From Epiperipatus broadwayi (taxonomy: Eukaryota > Onychophora > Udeonychophora > Euonychophora > Peripatidae), in contig JAQFVV010006255.1 in NCBI GenBank assembly GCA_028023455.1, positions 6,928,501-6,992,500 of the forward strand: a stretch of DNA of 64,000 bases, given 5' to 3'. Made by a program: the position numbers and the translations under genes. A model generated the notes under the pieces. The model worked only from the letters and a program-made list of their open reading frames with translations. It was not told where the DNA came from and did not search any database. The first letter of the stretch is position 1, and every line of letters starts with the position of its first letter. Positions 38,301 to 53,300 of this stretch are shown piece after piece.

Positions 38301-41300
38301 CAGATATTTATTTTACTGAATATAACATTTACCTTTGAAAAGAATGCTCTACACTGAAAATGCATTGAGGCTTTATTTAATATTTTTTATATTTTCTTTA
38401 TGTAAGAGGTAGTTATATAATTTGTATATAGACGATTATATTGATTTTTTGTGTATTCAAAATTTTAAGAAATATTATTGATAAACTTTTTAATGAAATA
38501 ATACTGTTCTTAATGTGAATTTTGTAAATTCTAGTATTTTAAAACAAAGTAAAAATAATTCCAAATCCAATCTTGATGTGAGTTTGCAAAAGGAAATTAC
38601 TTTGTCAAAGCATTTAATAAAACTCAAATTCTGTTTTTGGTAAAATTATTTGTTTTAAAGTGAGACATTATATAGTACAAATCAGTTTTAGATTAAAGAT
38701 TTCATTAATTAAATAAATCATTTGTAAATCAAATTATTGAGGCCAGTCATCAATTATATTTTCTATAAATTTATGACTTTGTTTGATGCTGTATATATAA
38801 AAACATTATTTATTTCTGAACTTTTTTGATTATGTCTTGTACATAATAGTAAATGGAATTTGAATTTTTTATTTTTGAAGTAACTTAATTGTTTAATACA
38901 TATCATTAAGTTTTTTCATTTGAACCTAAAAATGTTTTTTAATCCCTTTTTACTACGAAGCAATCAAACTATATTTATCATATTTATTTATACTACTAAG
39001 CTGCAATACATCTGGCCATTTGGTAGTATTGTCTACATATAAAGATTACCAAAATCTTTTATAATAAATAAGATTATTGTAAAAATATTTATATAGGATT
39101 TGTCATAATCATGTTTTGGGTCATGCAAATGATATATTTTTTTTTTCAATCTTTATATGGGTTAGATCATATTATAGTTATTGCAGAATAATTTTGATGA
39201 CAAATTTGAAAAGACATGGCTAAAATATTCAAAATAGAAATTGTATTCAGAAGTATCATACTATGCATTTACTATAAACTTTACATTTAAATACAAGTAT
39301 AGTATATATACTTAAATCAGATGTAATTAGAGGAGATTTGAACCCAGACTTTCAAGCTCCTTTCAATCACCCCCTCTAATTATAAACTTTACAATAAATA
39401 TTTATCATCATTTCAAAGGATATGGAGAAAGACAAAAATAAATGTTAAAAATGAGGTTTGTAGTGAGTTTATAAATCAATCCATAAACCATTCATGTATA
39501 ACATGGTAATCCCAAAGTTTTTTGTTTAATGTTTTTGTAATTCTATCTTTTATATTTTTTGTAGCAGATTTATAAAAAATTTCAATGCCTTGCCAAATTG
39601 CAATTGTTCAGTGGTTTTTTATTCTTAATCATATCTTCCCAATGAAAGCAATCGATATTGGATTTCTTTCTGATAATCTTTATAAGTAAACTGGTTTTAC
39701 ATTTTCCATGAAAACTATACTCTAGTTCATGATACCATACATTTAGTGATTTTACTATTTTAGTAAACGACAGAGCAGTTTTTAAATAAACTTGTGTTGT
39801 GACAAATACAGAAACATTATATGAGCTCTGTATTGCATCGCAACATCCTAGTCTGTCTTTCTATCTAAAAAGCTACTAAGATATTTTAGTTCACATTCTC
39901 TACCTGATAGTCATCCAAGATTAAAGTTGCTGAAAATTTTTTTTCTCTTGCTGATAAAATATTTTAATTTTTTAAAATATTAATTACTAAACTTAATTTT
40001 TTATAGGCTACAATGTAAATTTTAAAGTAAGTAAGATAAAGATTTTCATTTTTGTTTTTAACATGCTTAAAGTAAAAAGTTTAACATCAAAGCTGGGGCT
40101 GCTTTATGATTCTGCCTAACTATTTCAAAGACTATTGTTATTAAAATAAAAAACATAATTATAAGGATTACATATTTTTATTTAACTTCAGTTTGCATTT
40201 CAGATGTCTTAAATTTTCTATAAGAAGTAATCCCATATTACCATATATATGCTATATAAAATATAAATAATCTTTAATGGATAAAGAGATAATTTCAAAC
40301 ATTGCCACAAACCTTTCTGATCAACTGAGACAAATATCTAGACCACATTGATCAAACCAGTATATAAATAAACTGTTGCTCATTATAGTTTTCTTACCAT
40401 TGTTTTATATTCCCTAAAACTACACTTAGTTTTTGATAACCATTCATCTAAGCTAAAATCAACCTATTCAAAAAATTCTTGAAAATATTTTTATCATAAT
40501 TGATGATATTGACAGTTCATAATAAATATTGCATTCTTTTATTCTTTTTTATTTTATTTTTATAAATTAGAAGAATGGAAGCATTCTTAACATTTTTATG
40601 ACATAAATTCATAGGGTCATATATATTTTTAAAAAATTTAAACGATTTTGAAGCTAATATATTTTAAAACTTTATTAAATTATTTCATCAGAACCTATAG
40701 CCTTTGCATTATTAAGACTATAAAAATTTGCTTTAATTTTAGTAAGCACGATGATTTTATTCAAATCAAAATAAATAGGTAAGATAGATGTACGATTAAA
40801 AGTCATCATATTAAATCTTATATTATCATTCAAAAGATTATAGTATTATTTTTCAAGTTTATACATTTCTTTAAATGCTTTAAGTATTCAGCTGTTGAAG
40901 TAATTGAAAGACAAGAAAAAAACAAGAGAAAAAACAACTCTAATCTTTTGTTTGTTTTTTTAATTCACTTATGCATATATCTATGTGTGTGTCTGAGTGC
41001 ATGCATCTGTGTGTTTAGATATGAGTATAAAAGTATAATATATTTACTTAAATTTTCTTTTTTAATTCAGTCTTTTAACATAACATCTGATTAACACTTC
41101 GTGATAAAAAAAAAACAACTTTCAAGTTCAAACTACCATTTTCATAGTGTTCTTTTTTTTGGTATATTGCCAACCCCATTGACTGTAATATATAATATGT
41201 GAAACCAATCCATTCTTTCAGTTAATCAACTCATATTTTAAAATCCTTCATAATATGACTATTCACTAGAACAAAGATCTATATCATATTCTGCTACTAT

Positions 41301-44300
41301 AGATATATTCCATAAATTAATCTCTATTAATATTCATCATGTAAAATAATAGTTTGAAACACATGTAACTTTCATTATACAGTATATTATAGTCTGATAT
41401 TTACATATATGTCAAAATTGTGATTTGTTTGGCTTCAGAGCTTGAATTTATTTTCCAGTTAAATATTTAACTTATTAATGTAAAAACACATTTCATTAGA
41501 TAGAATTAATTTTAATTCACATTAGAATACTCTATGAATCAATATATATTACTTTGTGAGGAAAATATATATTAATTGTTCGTTACATTGCAGAAACTTA
41601 TATAACTAATTAAATCTCACATTATTAGAACACTCTTCATGTTTTGATAACCATAATATATCTATCCACTATTACAAAGATTCAGATCATTCTCTCTCAT
41701 TATATGTGTATTTCATATCAGTCTCTATTCACCAGATGAACTAAGACTTGAAACACTTGTATCTCTATAGAAGATATTTAAAGCTTGATATTGCAACTTG
41801 TTTGACTTAAAAGTTTGAACTTTTATTCACTATTAAATATACATAATAAATGATGTTTTAATGAATGTATAAAAACAGATATTTTACAAAATAATCACTT
41901 CTGTCCACATTAAAACACTCTAAGGAACTGTGAATCTCATACTGTCAGGAATATATTTAATTGTTAACAATTATACTGCACAAACATAATCACCAATCAA
42001 ATCTTTTAATTTATTAACAATTACATATATTCCTGGCAGTACAATATTCTTTATTTTATATGGCATTCTAATGTGTATAAGAATTTTTCTGACCCAGTGA
42101 AATATTCTCTGACCTGTTTTCACATCAATAATTTAAAATTCCATATAGCATGTATATTTAAATGTGAATAAAAATTGAAGTTTTGTAGCTAGTGAAGTCA
42201 TAATTTTAATATCATCATCATCAACCATTATCAATCCACTGCAGGATGAAGGTCTCTCCAAGTTTAATCCATCTTCTCCGATCTTTAGCTTCTCTTCTCC
42301 ACAACACCCCTGCACATTTGCTTATTTCATCCATCCATCTCACATGTGGTCTCTTTCTGGGTCTTTTACAATCTCTTGGAATCCAGTTTAAAATTTCAAA
42401 TGTCCATCTATTATCATCTCTTCTAGCAATATGTCCAGCCCAACTCCATTTCAATCTTTTAATTTTTTTCAATAAGGTCAGTAACACCTATTTGTTGTCT
42501 TACCCATACATTGCGTTTTTGATCTCTTCTTGTTACTCCCAACATACATCTCTCCATACTCCTTTGAGTGGTCTGAAGTCTCTGTATTGCTCTTCTATTA
42601 AGTGTCCAAGTCTCAATTTTAATATATGTATACAAAAATTGTGCTATCATATCTGGTGTGAACTTTTAGACATTTTAAGCCTCTAATCCAATGTTGTCCA
42701 ACCTGTGATTCATGAGTGGCCTGCAGCCCAGGTTGGCTATCAATGGAACCCAATGCAAAATCATAAAAACTTACCATGAGATTTTTTGTCATTAAGTATC
42801 ACAATATCATTAAAATCAATGTATGTATGCACTCAAATACAATGTCATATATCCAACTAGTTTTATGTTTCCCTTTTTTACTTTTATAATAAAAAATATA
42901 TATGAAAAAGAATTAATAATGTCTTATTACTTAGATATATACATTTTCTATCACAAACTTGCAATCTGCTCAATGATTTTATTAAAACTTTCCGAATGGA
43001 TCACTGCATATTTAGGATTATTATTTAAACACTTTTTGTTTATTTTATGCAGTCTTTTTTTTTTTTTTTTGCTTATCAATTTTCGATAATGTTTGTATAT
43101 TTAATGCGTGGCACAAGACAACTTCTCTTTTTTGACTGTGGTCTAGAGATGTCAAAAAGTTGGACACCCCTACTGTAATTTATTTAACAAATAGAGGTTG
43201 ATCTATGAAATACAAGTATAATGTTCTTATGGATAGTCTTATAATAATAGCCTTCAAAACATGAGGAATTGAGAGATTTGATTGATTATATATATTTCTG
43301 AAGCTTACTAGTATATATGTATTGATATATTTTAGTTTCATATTCACAGTAAATCATATGTACACATACATATATTATATATAGAGCTCATAAATAAGCT
43401 TTTAACAAGCTTTGCAGAATATACCCAGTCCGGTTTAGGTTATGTGACATATGACTTTATTTCTTTCTAAACATACATATATATTGTAACCTACTAGAAT
43501 GAGAGATGGGGGTGTGAGAAAGAGAAAAGAGGGAGAGAAAAGAAGAAAATGCTAATAATGAAATGAGAGAGGGGTGTGAGAAAGAAAGAAGAGAAAGGGA
43601 AATATAATACTAATAATGAAATGGAGATAATGANNNNNNNNNNNNNNNNNNNNNNNNNNNNNNNNNNNNNNNNNNNNNNNNNNNNNNNNNNNNNNNNNNN
43701 NNNNNNNNNNNNNNNNNNNNNNNNNNNNNNNNNNNNNNNNNNNNNNNNNNNNNNNNNNNNNNNNNNNNNNNNNNNNNNNNNNNNNNNNNNNNNNNNNNNN
43801 NNNNNNNNNNNNNNNNNNNNNNNNNNNNNNNNNNNNNNNNNNNNNNNNNNNNNNNNNNNNNNNNNNNNNNNNNNNNNNNNNNNNNNNNNNNNNNNNNNNN
43901 NNNNNNNNNNNNNNNNNNNNNNNNNNNNNNNNNNNNNNNNNNNNNNNNNNNNNNNNNNNNNNNNNNNNNNNNNNNNNNNNNNNNNNNNNNNNNNNNNNNN
44001 NNNNNNNNNNNNNNNNNNNNNNNNNNNNNNNNNNNNNNNNNNNNNNNNNNNNNNNNNNNNNNNNNNNNNNNNNNNNNNNNNNNNNNNNNNNNNNNNNNNN
44101 NNNNNNNNNNNNNNNNNNNNNNNNNNNNNNNNNCTACTAGAATGAGAGATGGGGGTGTGAGAAAGAGAAAAGAGGGAGAGAAAAGAAGAAAATGCTAATA
44201 ATGAAATGAGAGAGGGGTGTGAGAAAGAAAGAAGAGAAAGGGAAATATAATACTAATAATGAAATGGAGATAATGATAATGGTAAGAATAAATGATGGAA

Positions 44301-47300
44301 AAGAAAAGAATTGAGGAGGAAGAGAAATGGGAAAAAGTAATAGAAATGACATATGTAATGGAGAGAGAAAAGGAATGAGATGATTGAAAGATATGAAAGA
44401 GAGATATAAGAAGAAGATGGAATAAAGGAGAGAGAAATGAAATGAGATGATAGAAGAAATTCTTAACGAATGTTTAAATGGCTGAGATGATAGAAAGATA
44501 TGAGAAATGACATGAAAAGAAATGGAATAAAATTGAAATGAAATGAAATAAAATATAAATGAGAGACTCTAAACGACTCGGCTCAGTGGGGTTACAATAA
44601 GTTTAAAGAAAAGAGATGACGATCTAGAGATGTATAATCAAATAAAGAGCAAATCCAATACTGATGAACTATAACTACTACAGCATATTAATATTTTAAT
44701 AAACCATACAAAAGATTATTTAAAATCACTAATTAATGCTTACCATATTAGTCCTACCAATAAATTATACACTCTCTGAATAAAACCTATGATGCTTTGC
44801 TTTAAAATATTATCTTACAGAATTATATTTACTAAACAACAAGAGTAAATAACCTCAGGGATTTTAAAACTAACACTCTTGTGTAAAATTAAAATTTAAG
44901 TTAAGTTGCCTAATAAAGAATTATGATTAATAAATAAATAAATGACATCTTAGCTGATCATAAAATAATTATAACATGTTCAATCTTAAAATAATAAAAC
45001 AAATATTAATTCAAAAAATTTAATGAATCAATTTAAATTTAACTAATAATGGCCTACTATCTAAGATATTACTTGAGCAAAGAAAAGAGCAAGGGTACTT
45101 TTAATGCCTTTCCATACTCACAGACAACCACTAAAGACCTCAAATGCAAATGAATTAGAATTCTTTAAATATATCAGATTTAAGATGATGATAGATGATG
45201 TGCAGTGAATATAAGATATGGTGCAGCTTTTAAAATAATATTAATTAAAATATTCTTTTGAAGTACTAATATTGTTAATCTGATATTGTATAATCTTCAG
45301 TCTGAAAGATATACTGATAATTTAAAAAAAAATAAACTTTTAATAAATATTTAATTAGGTATCTGCTATAAAGCAATTATCTGTATTTATGATTCAATAT
45401 GAGAATCATTTACTTTAACATAGTTTTTTTTTAATTTTCAAGACAATATAACATACAGGAGATTGCCATTCCTCACAAGCTTTATGTAATGCTAAGAGCC
45501 GCTAAAATATCTGTCAGGACCCCTCCCCAAACCCACACTAGCTTTGGGTTGGTATTTTAGACTAGTGTCTGAACCTGCCCTGACACCTCTGAGGAGGCCA
45601 AGCCGAAACAGGTCAGGGGTTGGGGAGGGGTTCGAAGGATTTAATGTCTCTAAGATTATATAAAGGTAGAGAATTGGTTTGTTTTTATTAAGTAGGATAG
45701 GTAGTGGAAGATTGTTATAATATTAACTATATTTAATTAACAGAATATACTTGTAAATTTCTGAATTGAAGATTCAATAACTTTTACATTTTAAGATTTT
45801 GTGAACTTGGAACCCAAGACAATAATATTCTCATATAAAAGCAAAACAAACAAAACAAAACTTTTGAAATAATAATAATTTGATTTATTAATAATGAGAA
45901 GACATGTTTACAAATGTAGTAGAATACAAACAGGGCCAATACCGCACTAAGATTTAATATAATTATTTGGACTCTTAACAGTTTTATTTAACTTACATTA
46001 ATACACTTAATAACCGACAAAAATTATTCAAAATTACTTTCTCTTAATAATTAGATTTTTATCAAAAAATACCTTAAATTTTAATTATCCTATGTACTTA
46101 ATAAGCACACTACTATTCTTCTTTATTAGATTAATTTATACCATTATTGTGTCATCTAATAATCAGAATAACACACAGAACTAGGTTTTTATTGAAAACC
46201 CTAAGCTTAATTTTATACTCCTAAACTTAACAAATGCTAAGTTGGAATAAGCATATTCAGCAATACTTTTGAAAAATATCATCATTAGTTTCATGGATAT
46301 AACTAATATCATAGCTAGATATATGTTTAAATCAGATTAAGCTAATATTAAAATTAAACTAACTTAAGTGTATGGGACAATCATTCATCAGAGATCAGTT
46401 ATGTTTTTTTTTAAAATAACTTTAGTCCACATAAAATTATTCCCTCAATGTTTTAAAGATAATGATGTAACAGACTTACAAATCCAGCGGCAAAATTCTG
46501 GATGAAAATATTAAATTAGTATGTGTGAATTGCCACTTATACCATATGCATATTTAACATACTTTAAAATAAATATAACTTATTGTTGGTTAGCTTGTGC
46601 ATGATAAAACTATCATAGCAACACAATTCAAACATTGATATACCTATGAGCCTTAAATTAGCTACAACTACCCGAAGAAATACATTTCCTCAAACAAGCA
46701 TATCTTGTCATCACAAATCTAAAACAAATGCAACATCACCTACTGTGATGGAATTAGCATTAAGTCATCATGAATGATAGGCAAAAAATATAAAAATACT
46801 AAGCTCCTCAGAGCTGGAAAAGAATGTGGTGGTTTCCAAAATACCTAACTACGAGGCAAACTTAAGATGTCTGGAATTCATTTTCAGTACATCTGGGAAC
46901 AGGAACACACCAGAAAAGCACAATCCTCTCATGGGATTTCCAATGCTTATAAATGTGATCATCATCACTGAAAAATACAATATAATACCCTCTTTTTGGG
47001 GACAAGCACTCTCAAATCATGGAAATACAATACAATAAGGATGGAGGATTTTCTCTACTCCATAAGCATATTCAAAAATTATGAACTAAGCCTAATTCTT
47101 GAGGCTAACAAATACTAACCAATAGCAAGATATATACTTCACCTTAATTAATTAAATTATTCCTAAGAAGTCTAAAAATACAAACATATATCCAATGTTC
47201 GAACCAATAAAGCAAACTATGTGTCAACTGACTACTGTAGAAAATACTTTAAAATTAAATGCATATAAAATTCTAGGCATGGCACAATGCACACATAACA

Positions 47301-50300
47301 AAATATTAAATGCTAAAATATAATAACTAGTGGACTTTTAAAATTGTAAATTAAATGCAAGAATATTTACTTCTCGATGAATATAAAATATTTGTAGTTA
47401 TTCTTAATATAACATTCATAAAACAAATGAATGGATATTCTCTGATAAACTTCTTTAGTAAATTTAAAATAAAAATTGAGTAAAACATCTCATTTATATG
47501 AAAATAAGACTATGATATTTAAATCTCTATAATAAAATTATTAAATAGAAACTAGCTAGTGTAATGCTTGATAAATAAACTAAATCTACTTAAGAATGGC
47601 AAAAAAAAAACATTTGCTCATTCAAATAAACCTATTTTGTTTTAAAATTATAACCCTAGTTTACCTGTATATTTATGCAAAAGTGTTACAAAAAAAATTA
47701 ATAGCATAAATATTTTTATGGTTTTTTTTTTTTTTAAACCAATAAAGCAGACCATAAAAAAAAATAATAATACATTAACTCAAGTTCATATTTCAGCTCC
47801 GTAATGATTTTTCCATTTTATAACGTGTAGACAATTTATCCAGGTTAAGATATTTATCTGAATTCGAAGCTTCAATTAATACATTTATACACATGGCAAT
47901 CATTTCCAAACGAAATTGTTCAATAGTTTATTAATAATATTTTTTAAAACAATTTAAAAAAAAAAAAATTAAATAATAAGATTAAGCCAGCATGAAACAA
48001 AATAAATTCTTCAGCTGAACTCACTTTAATTTATTTATAGGATCCCGAGTTCAAAATTGCATATTATAATAATAAGAATATCTTTCTATCTGAATTTCTT
48101 TATCCTCTTTTGGGAAAAACGCTTCTTTTGAAACATAGTTTTTTTTAAGTATTTTTCCTAATAATATTCCAAGACGTATTTATTTTTAAAATTAATTTTC
48201 CTTTGCTTACTTTTAAATATGAAAGTAGAAATTTTTTTTACTGTTCAAGACATTTCTCCATTTATATGCTATAATTAATGTCATAAAGTTATTTTTAAAT
48301 ACTGGCAAGTATGACCATTTATAATGTACTCGATAACTATAAATTCATTATTAATCCTTACAAATTGCTTTAAAGTTTTATTTCCAAATACCTGTTCTTT
48401 TTTTTTACTGTATAAATAAGAATTATCCTTTTAAAATGTATATATTATCTGTTTGCGTTTAGCTAAACAAATCATTTTCATATATGTCAAGATATAAGTA
48501 ATAACTTTTCCTTTTTTAAAAAAAGAAAATCATTCTTTATAGTTTCACTGTAATCGAACATAGCAGCTTCTTTATAATGTTCTTTTTAAACTTTTAAAAA
48601 AAATTTCTTTTTTTTTTTTTTTACATATACTTTTAATCTAACAGGAAAAATAATTAGCATTTTATTTTCAAAATAGTTTAATACAACTGAACGCTTATCT
48701 ATGGAAGTGATTAATAGTTTGTTCCTTAACCTTATTTCCAAGTAAAGAAAATTAAACAAGTTAATGTCATATAATATGTGAGACGCTTCATTTACTTTAG
48801 ACATTTTTTTACTATAATTTCTATGCCTCGACTGAAATTCAAATTGTCAGAAAAACGGATTATCTTTTCTTTTTAGCCCTCCAACATTACAGGACGATTT
48901 TAAATATTTTAAACATACTTGTATTTTTTTAGAAATATCAAGTTCTTTAAAAAGTAATTACTTTTATTAATAAAATTTTTAAGATCCGCACCAATTGAAT
49001 CAAACAAGATCAGCCCCTGGATGGTCCCTCGATCTTCGTTTTATCTCACAATTTTTCATCCACCTACAATTCATTTAAAAACCAATAAAAATTATTTTTT
49101 ATTAAATTTTAATATTCTGATAAACCAGCTGTGGAATCAATCTACTGACGTAATCAATATAATTTTCCCATACCATGTGACCTTCAGCTGCCAAGTCAAA
49201 CATTTATTATTAACAAATATTATGCAACAATTTTTTTTAATGATATTTTATACAACCCAATAGTAATAAATATAAAATTTAAAGTTATACTCTTTATTAA
49301 ACCCTTAAATATTTCATTAAAATAATTTTATCCACACATTTGCTTTATTTACTTATTTTAAACAATATTGGAATTAATTTTTTTTTTTTCTTACGTTTCC
49401 ATGTTTATGCATGCACATATTCTCACATACGTCTGGTCTTACATTAATTGTTTAAAATTATTTTTAGAATTACAACAATAAAATGTTAATGATTATTTAA
49501 TTTAACTAACTTTTATAACTAGAATGCTAAACTACAAAACTAGTAACAAATATTCTTATTTCTTTCTTAATAAAAACTTACATATCATTTTTTTAAAATT
49601 TATTACTTAATTATTCCAACTTATTAATAATATCTTATTATTATTCTTTAGACATTAGAATGGATTATACAGTAGTTATTTTAGAATACATTTAATACTA
49701 TTTATCAATTCACAATTATTTTTTAACATTTGCTTATGTTAAATTATTACCTAACATCCCTTATCAAACCAACTGACATTATTAAAATATTTAGATTATC
49801 CTATTTTAATAATTAACTAAGTTAATTTCCATTTTTATCATCATTATTTTTTTTAAATCCGAAATTTTAAACAAAAGGTTAAGCTAAGATAACCTTGATT
49901 ACCTCTTGGAACTAAGTGACACTTCATTTAGGTACAATATATATATATATTGTGCTATTGTTAAATTTTTCTTAAGTATTTTCTTTAATTAATAATCAAG
50001 TCCTGTATTTTTGATTTTTAATTAAATAAATAATAAATCTATTTATTTATGTTTTAAAAAAAGTTTCATTTTTACTTTCGCTTATGTAAATCATTTAAAA
50101 TTTATTTTTTCTATTTTATAATTTTATATTATAAATCATCATTGTCATCAACCATTATCAATCCACTGCAGGATGAAAGTCTCTCCAAGTTCAATTCATC
50201 ATCTCCGATCTTTAGCTTCTCTTCTCCACATCACCCCTGCACACTTTCTTATTTCATCCATCCATCTCACATGTGTTCTCTTTCTGGGTCTTTTACAATC

Positions 50301-53300
50301 TCTTAAAATCTAGTTTAAGATTTCAATTGTCCATCTATTATCATCTCTTCTAGCAATATGTCCAGCTCAATTCCACTTCAGTCTTTTAATTTTTTCAATG
50401 AGGTCAGTAACGCCTGTTATAACTCATCTACAACTTGTCTACAGAGAACATTGGATTTCCACCAACTAAGAGAACAAGCTGGATTTAAAAGTGGTTTTAG
50501 TACAGTAGATTATATCCAGGTATTGAGAGAAGTTATAGAAAGGGCAAATGAATATGAGTTACCATTATGCTTTGGATTTGTAGATTATGAAAAGGCATTT
50601 GTTTCTATAAACATTTCTTCAGTGATTAAAGCATTGGATTATTAAGGTATAGATCCAGGATATTGTCATATTTTAAAGAATATTTATAAAAATGCAACAG
50701 CAACAATAAGATTACATAATGATACTAGGAAAGTTAACATTGAGAAGGGTGTAAGACAGGGTGACTCCATATCTCCAAAACATTTTACAGCAGTGCTGCA
50801 AGAAGTATTTTGTGGATTAAAATGGGAATCTAAAGGAGTGAAAGTAAATGGAGATTATTTAAGTCATTTGGATTTTGCAGGTTATGTAATTGTTTTTGCA
50901 AATAATGCTTTAGAGCTGCAGAAAATGTTGCAGGAGTTGTCAGATGAAAGTAGGACTAAAGATAAATGTTAAAAAGACTAAAGTCATGTTTAATGGATTT
51001 ACTCAAAATATGAAAATGAAGATTGATTATGATGAGTTAGAAGTTAACAGCTACAAATACCTTGGTCAGATTATTAATACAGATGGAAACATAATGGATG
51101 AAATTAATCATAGAATTAAACTTGGTTGGAGTGCTTTTGGTAGAAATAACTTGATACTAAAAAGAAATATGTTTATGTGTTTAAAAAAAATGCGTTTTAC
51201 CAGTTCTTACTTATGGATCTGAGACTTGGACACTTAATAGAAGAGCAATACAGAGACTTCAGACCACTCAAAGAAGTATGGAGAGATGCATGTTGGGAGT
51301 AACAAGAAGAGATCGAAAATGCAATGTATATTATAAATAGAATTATATATGTAGAAAGAAAAAAACATTTTTTTCTATCTTCAATCTAATTAAGATATTA
51401 AAGTGTTTTGGTAAACAAGAGTAAATCCTTGTAAGAATGTGAAACAAATTATTTTAAAATAATTATCTTACTAGTTTTTGTGAAACAAAAAATCGATAAA
51501 CCAATTCAAATCTATGCAAGCTCTGATAAATAGCTTTTAATTAATTGTGGTAGAGCATCATAAAGTGCAAAATATTACAGGATAAGTAGATAGAAATAAA
51601 CACATTTTTCAATCAATTTTTTTTGAATGCCTCTGAAACTCATACTATTCTGGATATAACAATTTGTCCAGTTGATGAAGTTAAATTTATGAAAACCTAT
51701 TGAATTATAAATGAATAACTATAAACTGAAGCTGACTGGGAGATAATTAATCTTATATTTATAGTTGTCTTAGAAATCATTTAATATTTCAGCTAGAAAA
51801 TCAATGTTAAATTTATTTACAACTCAAAAAAGATATTACTAGAAATTTATTCACTAGCCAGATTGTTTAGAGGACAAACTTTTATAATACTAACTAAAAT
51901 CCTGAATATATGTCATATTTTAATTATGTATGATTTATATTTTTAATAAGATATGATTTATTTAAAGTTAACTATCTGAAATTTTTTAAACATTTGGAAA
52001 TAATTATTTATAATTTTCAAATTGTTCTTATCTATTTATATAGATTTATCACCTATATTTAAATAAAATATTGCCCTAAATCTTAATCTGCTATTGAAAG
52101 TAATTAACTTTCTGCATAATTTTAATTAAATATTTATAGTAATAATTGACAGTTGAGAATAATTAAATTGATTAATTCTTTAGAGCAATCTTATAAGTAT
52201 CATGTAAATAACAAATGTATACATTTGTATTATAATTTCATTTATTAAATTTGTTATTTTGTTATAATTTGAATTTAGTTTTCTTTTGTGCTTCCTTTTG
52301 AATTATTTATTTCGTCACTGGAGTTAAAACTCCTGCATTGTCACTGAACTGACACTGAAAGTAAGCAAAATATTTTTGCTGACAAAAGGTTGTCTGAAAA
52401 TAAATATATCTTTTTTTCCTGAAAAACCTAGTTATTATTAAAATATAATATAGCTACACATACAAATATATATGCAAATATGTTAAAATAAAGCTTTTTA
52501 TAGATGAAAGATATAAATATAGTTTTTAGATTCTCCTTTGTATGTAGTACTTTTTATAAGTTCACATAGATAGTACAGACATTTCAGTCATATTTCGCCA
52601 GTATTATCTAGGTCATATAGATGACTTAGGAATTGTTGTCATAAATAAAAACAGTAGTAATAGAAATTAGAATATAGATCATCTATAACATGGTTTAATT
52701 ATTAATTTCATGCAATCTAAAATTTATAAGAGATCAGATTAAAAGATATGGAAGGGAATTAATGAATTATTAATTTGACATGCTTTCTTTTTCATAAATA
52801 TTTTCTAAAATTTTTTTACATGAATAGAAGTTCTGTTTTTCATTGCATCTATTACAATATATGCAATACATACTTTCAAATTAGTACATGTTTTTATTTT
52901 GTCAATGAACACAAAACAGTTCTAAGAAAACTAACACTTAAAAGTTTTAGTGCATATTAAATCCATATCATGAATTTAAAACTGAATAAAAAGTAGCAAT
53001 GGAAGTGCAAGTTAAACTATTAAAATAGTTAGTTAATTTTATAGATATTTTATGCAGCAATATGATTTGTTTTTTAATTGATTTGGGCAGTTAATTGAAG
53101 AGCAGATTGATGTTGAAGACAATTTAGAAGTAATGGTCTTGAACAATGTACATATTTGAAATTATAGAGTAATTCATTCTTCATAGTATTATTCTTTTTC
53201 TGATGACAGTCCTAACTAATCTGAGTAGGTGAAATGAATGTTGATGCACTGACTATGCAACTTCCAATCCTTGTAAGATATGTATTAAAGATCTAAAAAA

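Larger units (their letters stand above)
43484..49937 (+). repeat. Large AT-rich repeat family L, copy 1 (contains assembly gap)
   Basis: It begins TTGTAACC after TATATA and ends GGTACAA before (TA)n. It is collinear with 54266-59334: an early CTCGGCTCAGTGG (44573), CAGCGG-AAAATTCTGGATG (46480-46500), CTCCTCAG-GAGCTGGAAAA (46804-46823) and ACAATCCTCTC (46919) recur in order at similar spacing. There is no gag, pol, transposase or helicase frame; apparent ORFs (for example 46826-47038) look random. Purine-rich minisatellite sequence fills 43500-44560. It could be a non-autonomous LTR-type or terminal-inverted-repeat element. Confidence 0.6.

Noticed and set aside
39324-39382. tRNA-like hairpin with a minus-strand B-box-like GGGTTCAAATC
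   Set aside because: Only one 10-bp stem and a B-box-like word; no A box, anticodon arm or cloverleaf can be drawn. A SINE trace at most.
42246-42686. 146-codon plus-strand frame
   Set aside because: It is the antisense of the RTE fragment on the minus strand.
43576-44145. 189-codon frame
   Set aside because: It consists almost entirely of N; artefact of the assembly gap.
46826-47038. 70-codon frame in family L copy 1
   Set aside because: The corresponding stretch of copy 2 does not keep this frame, so coding selection is unlikely.
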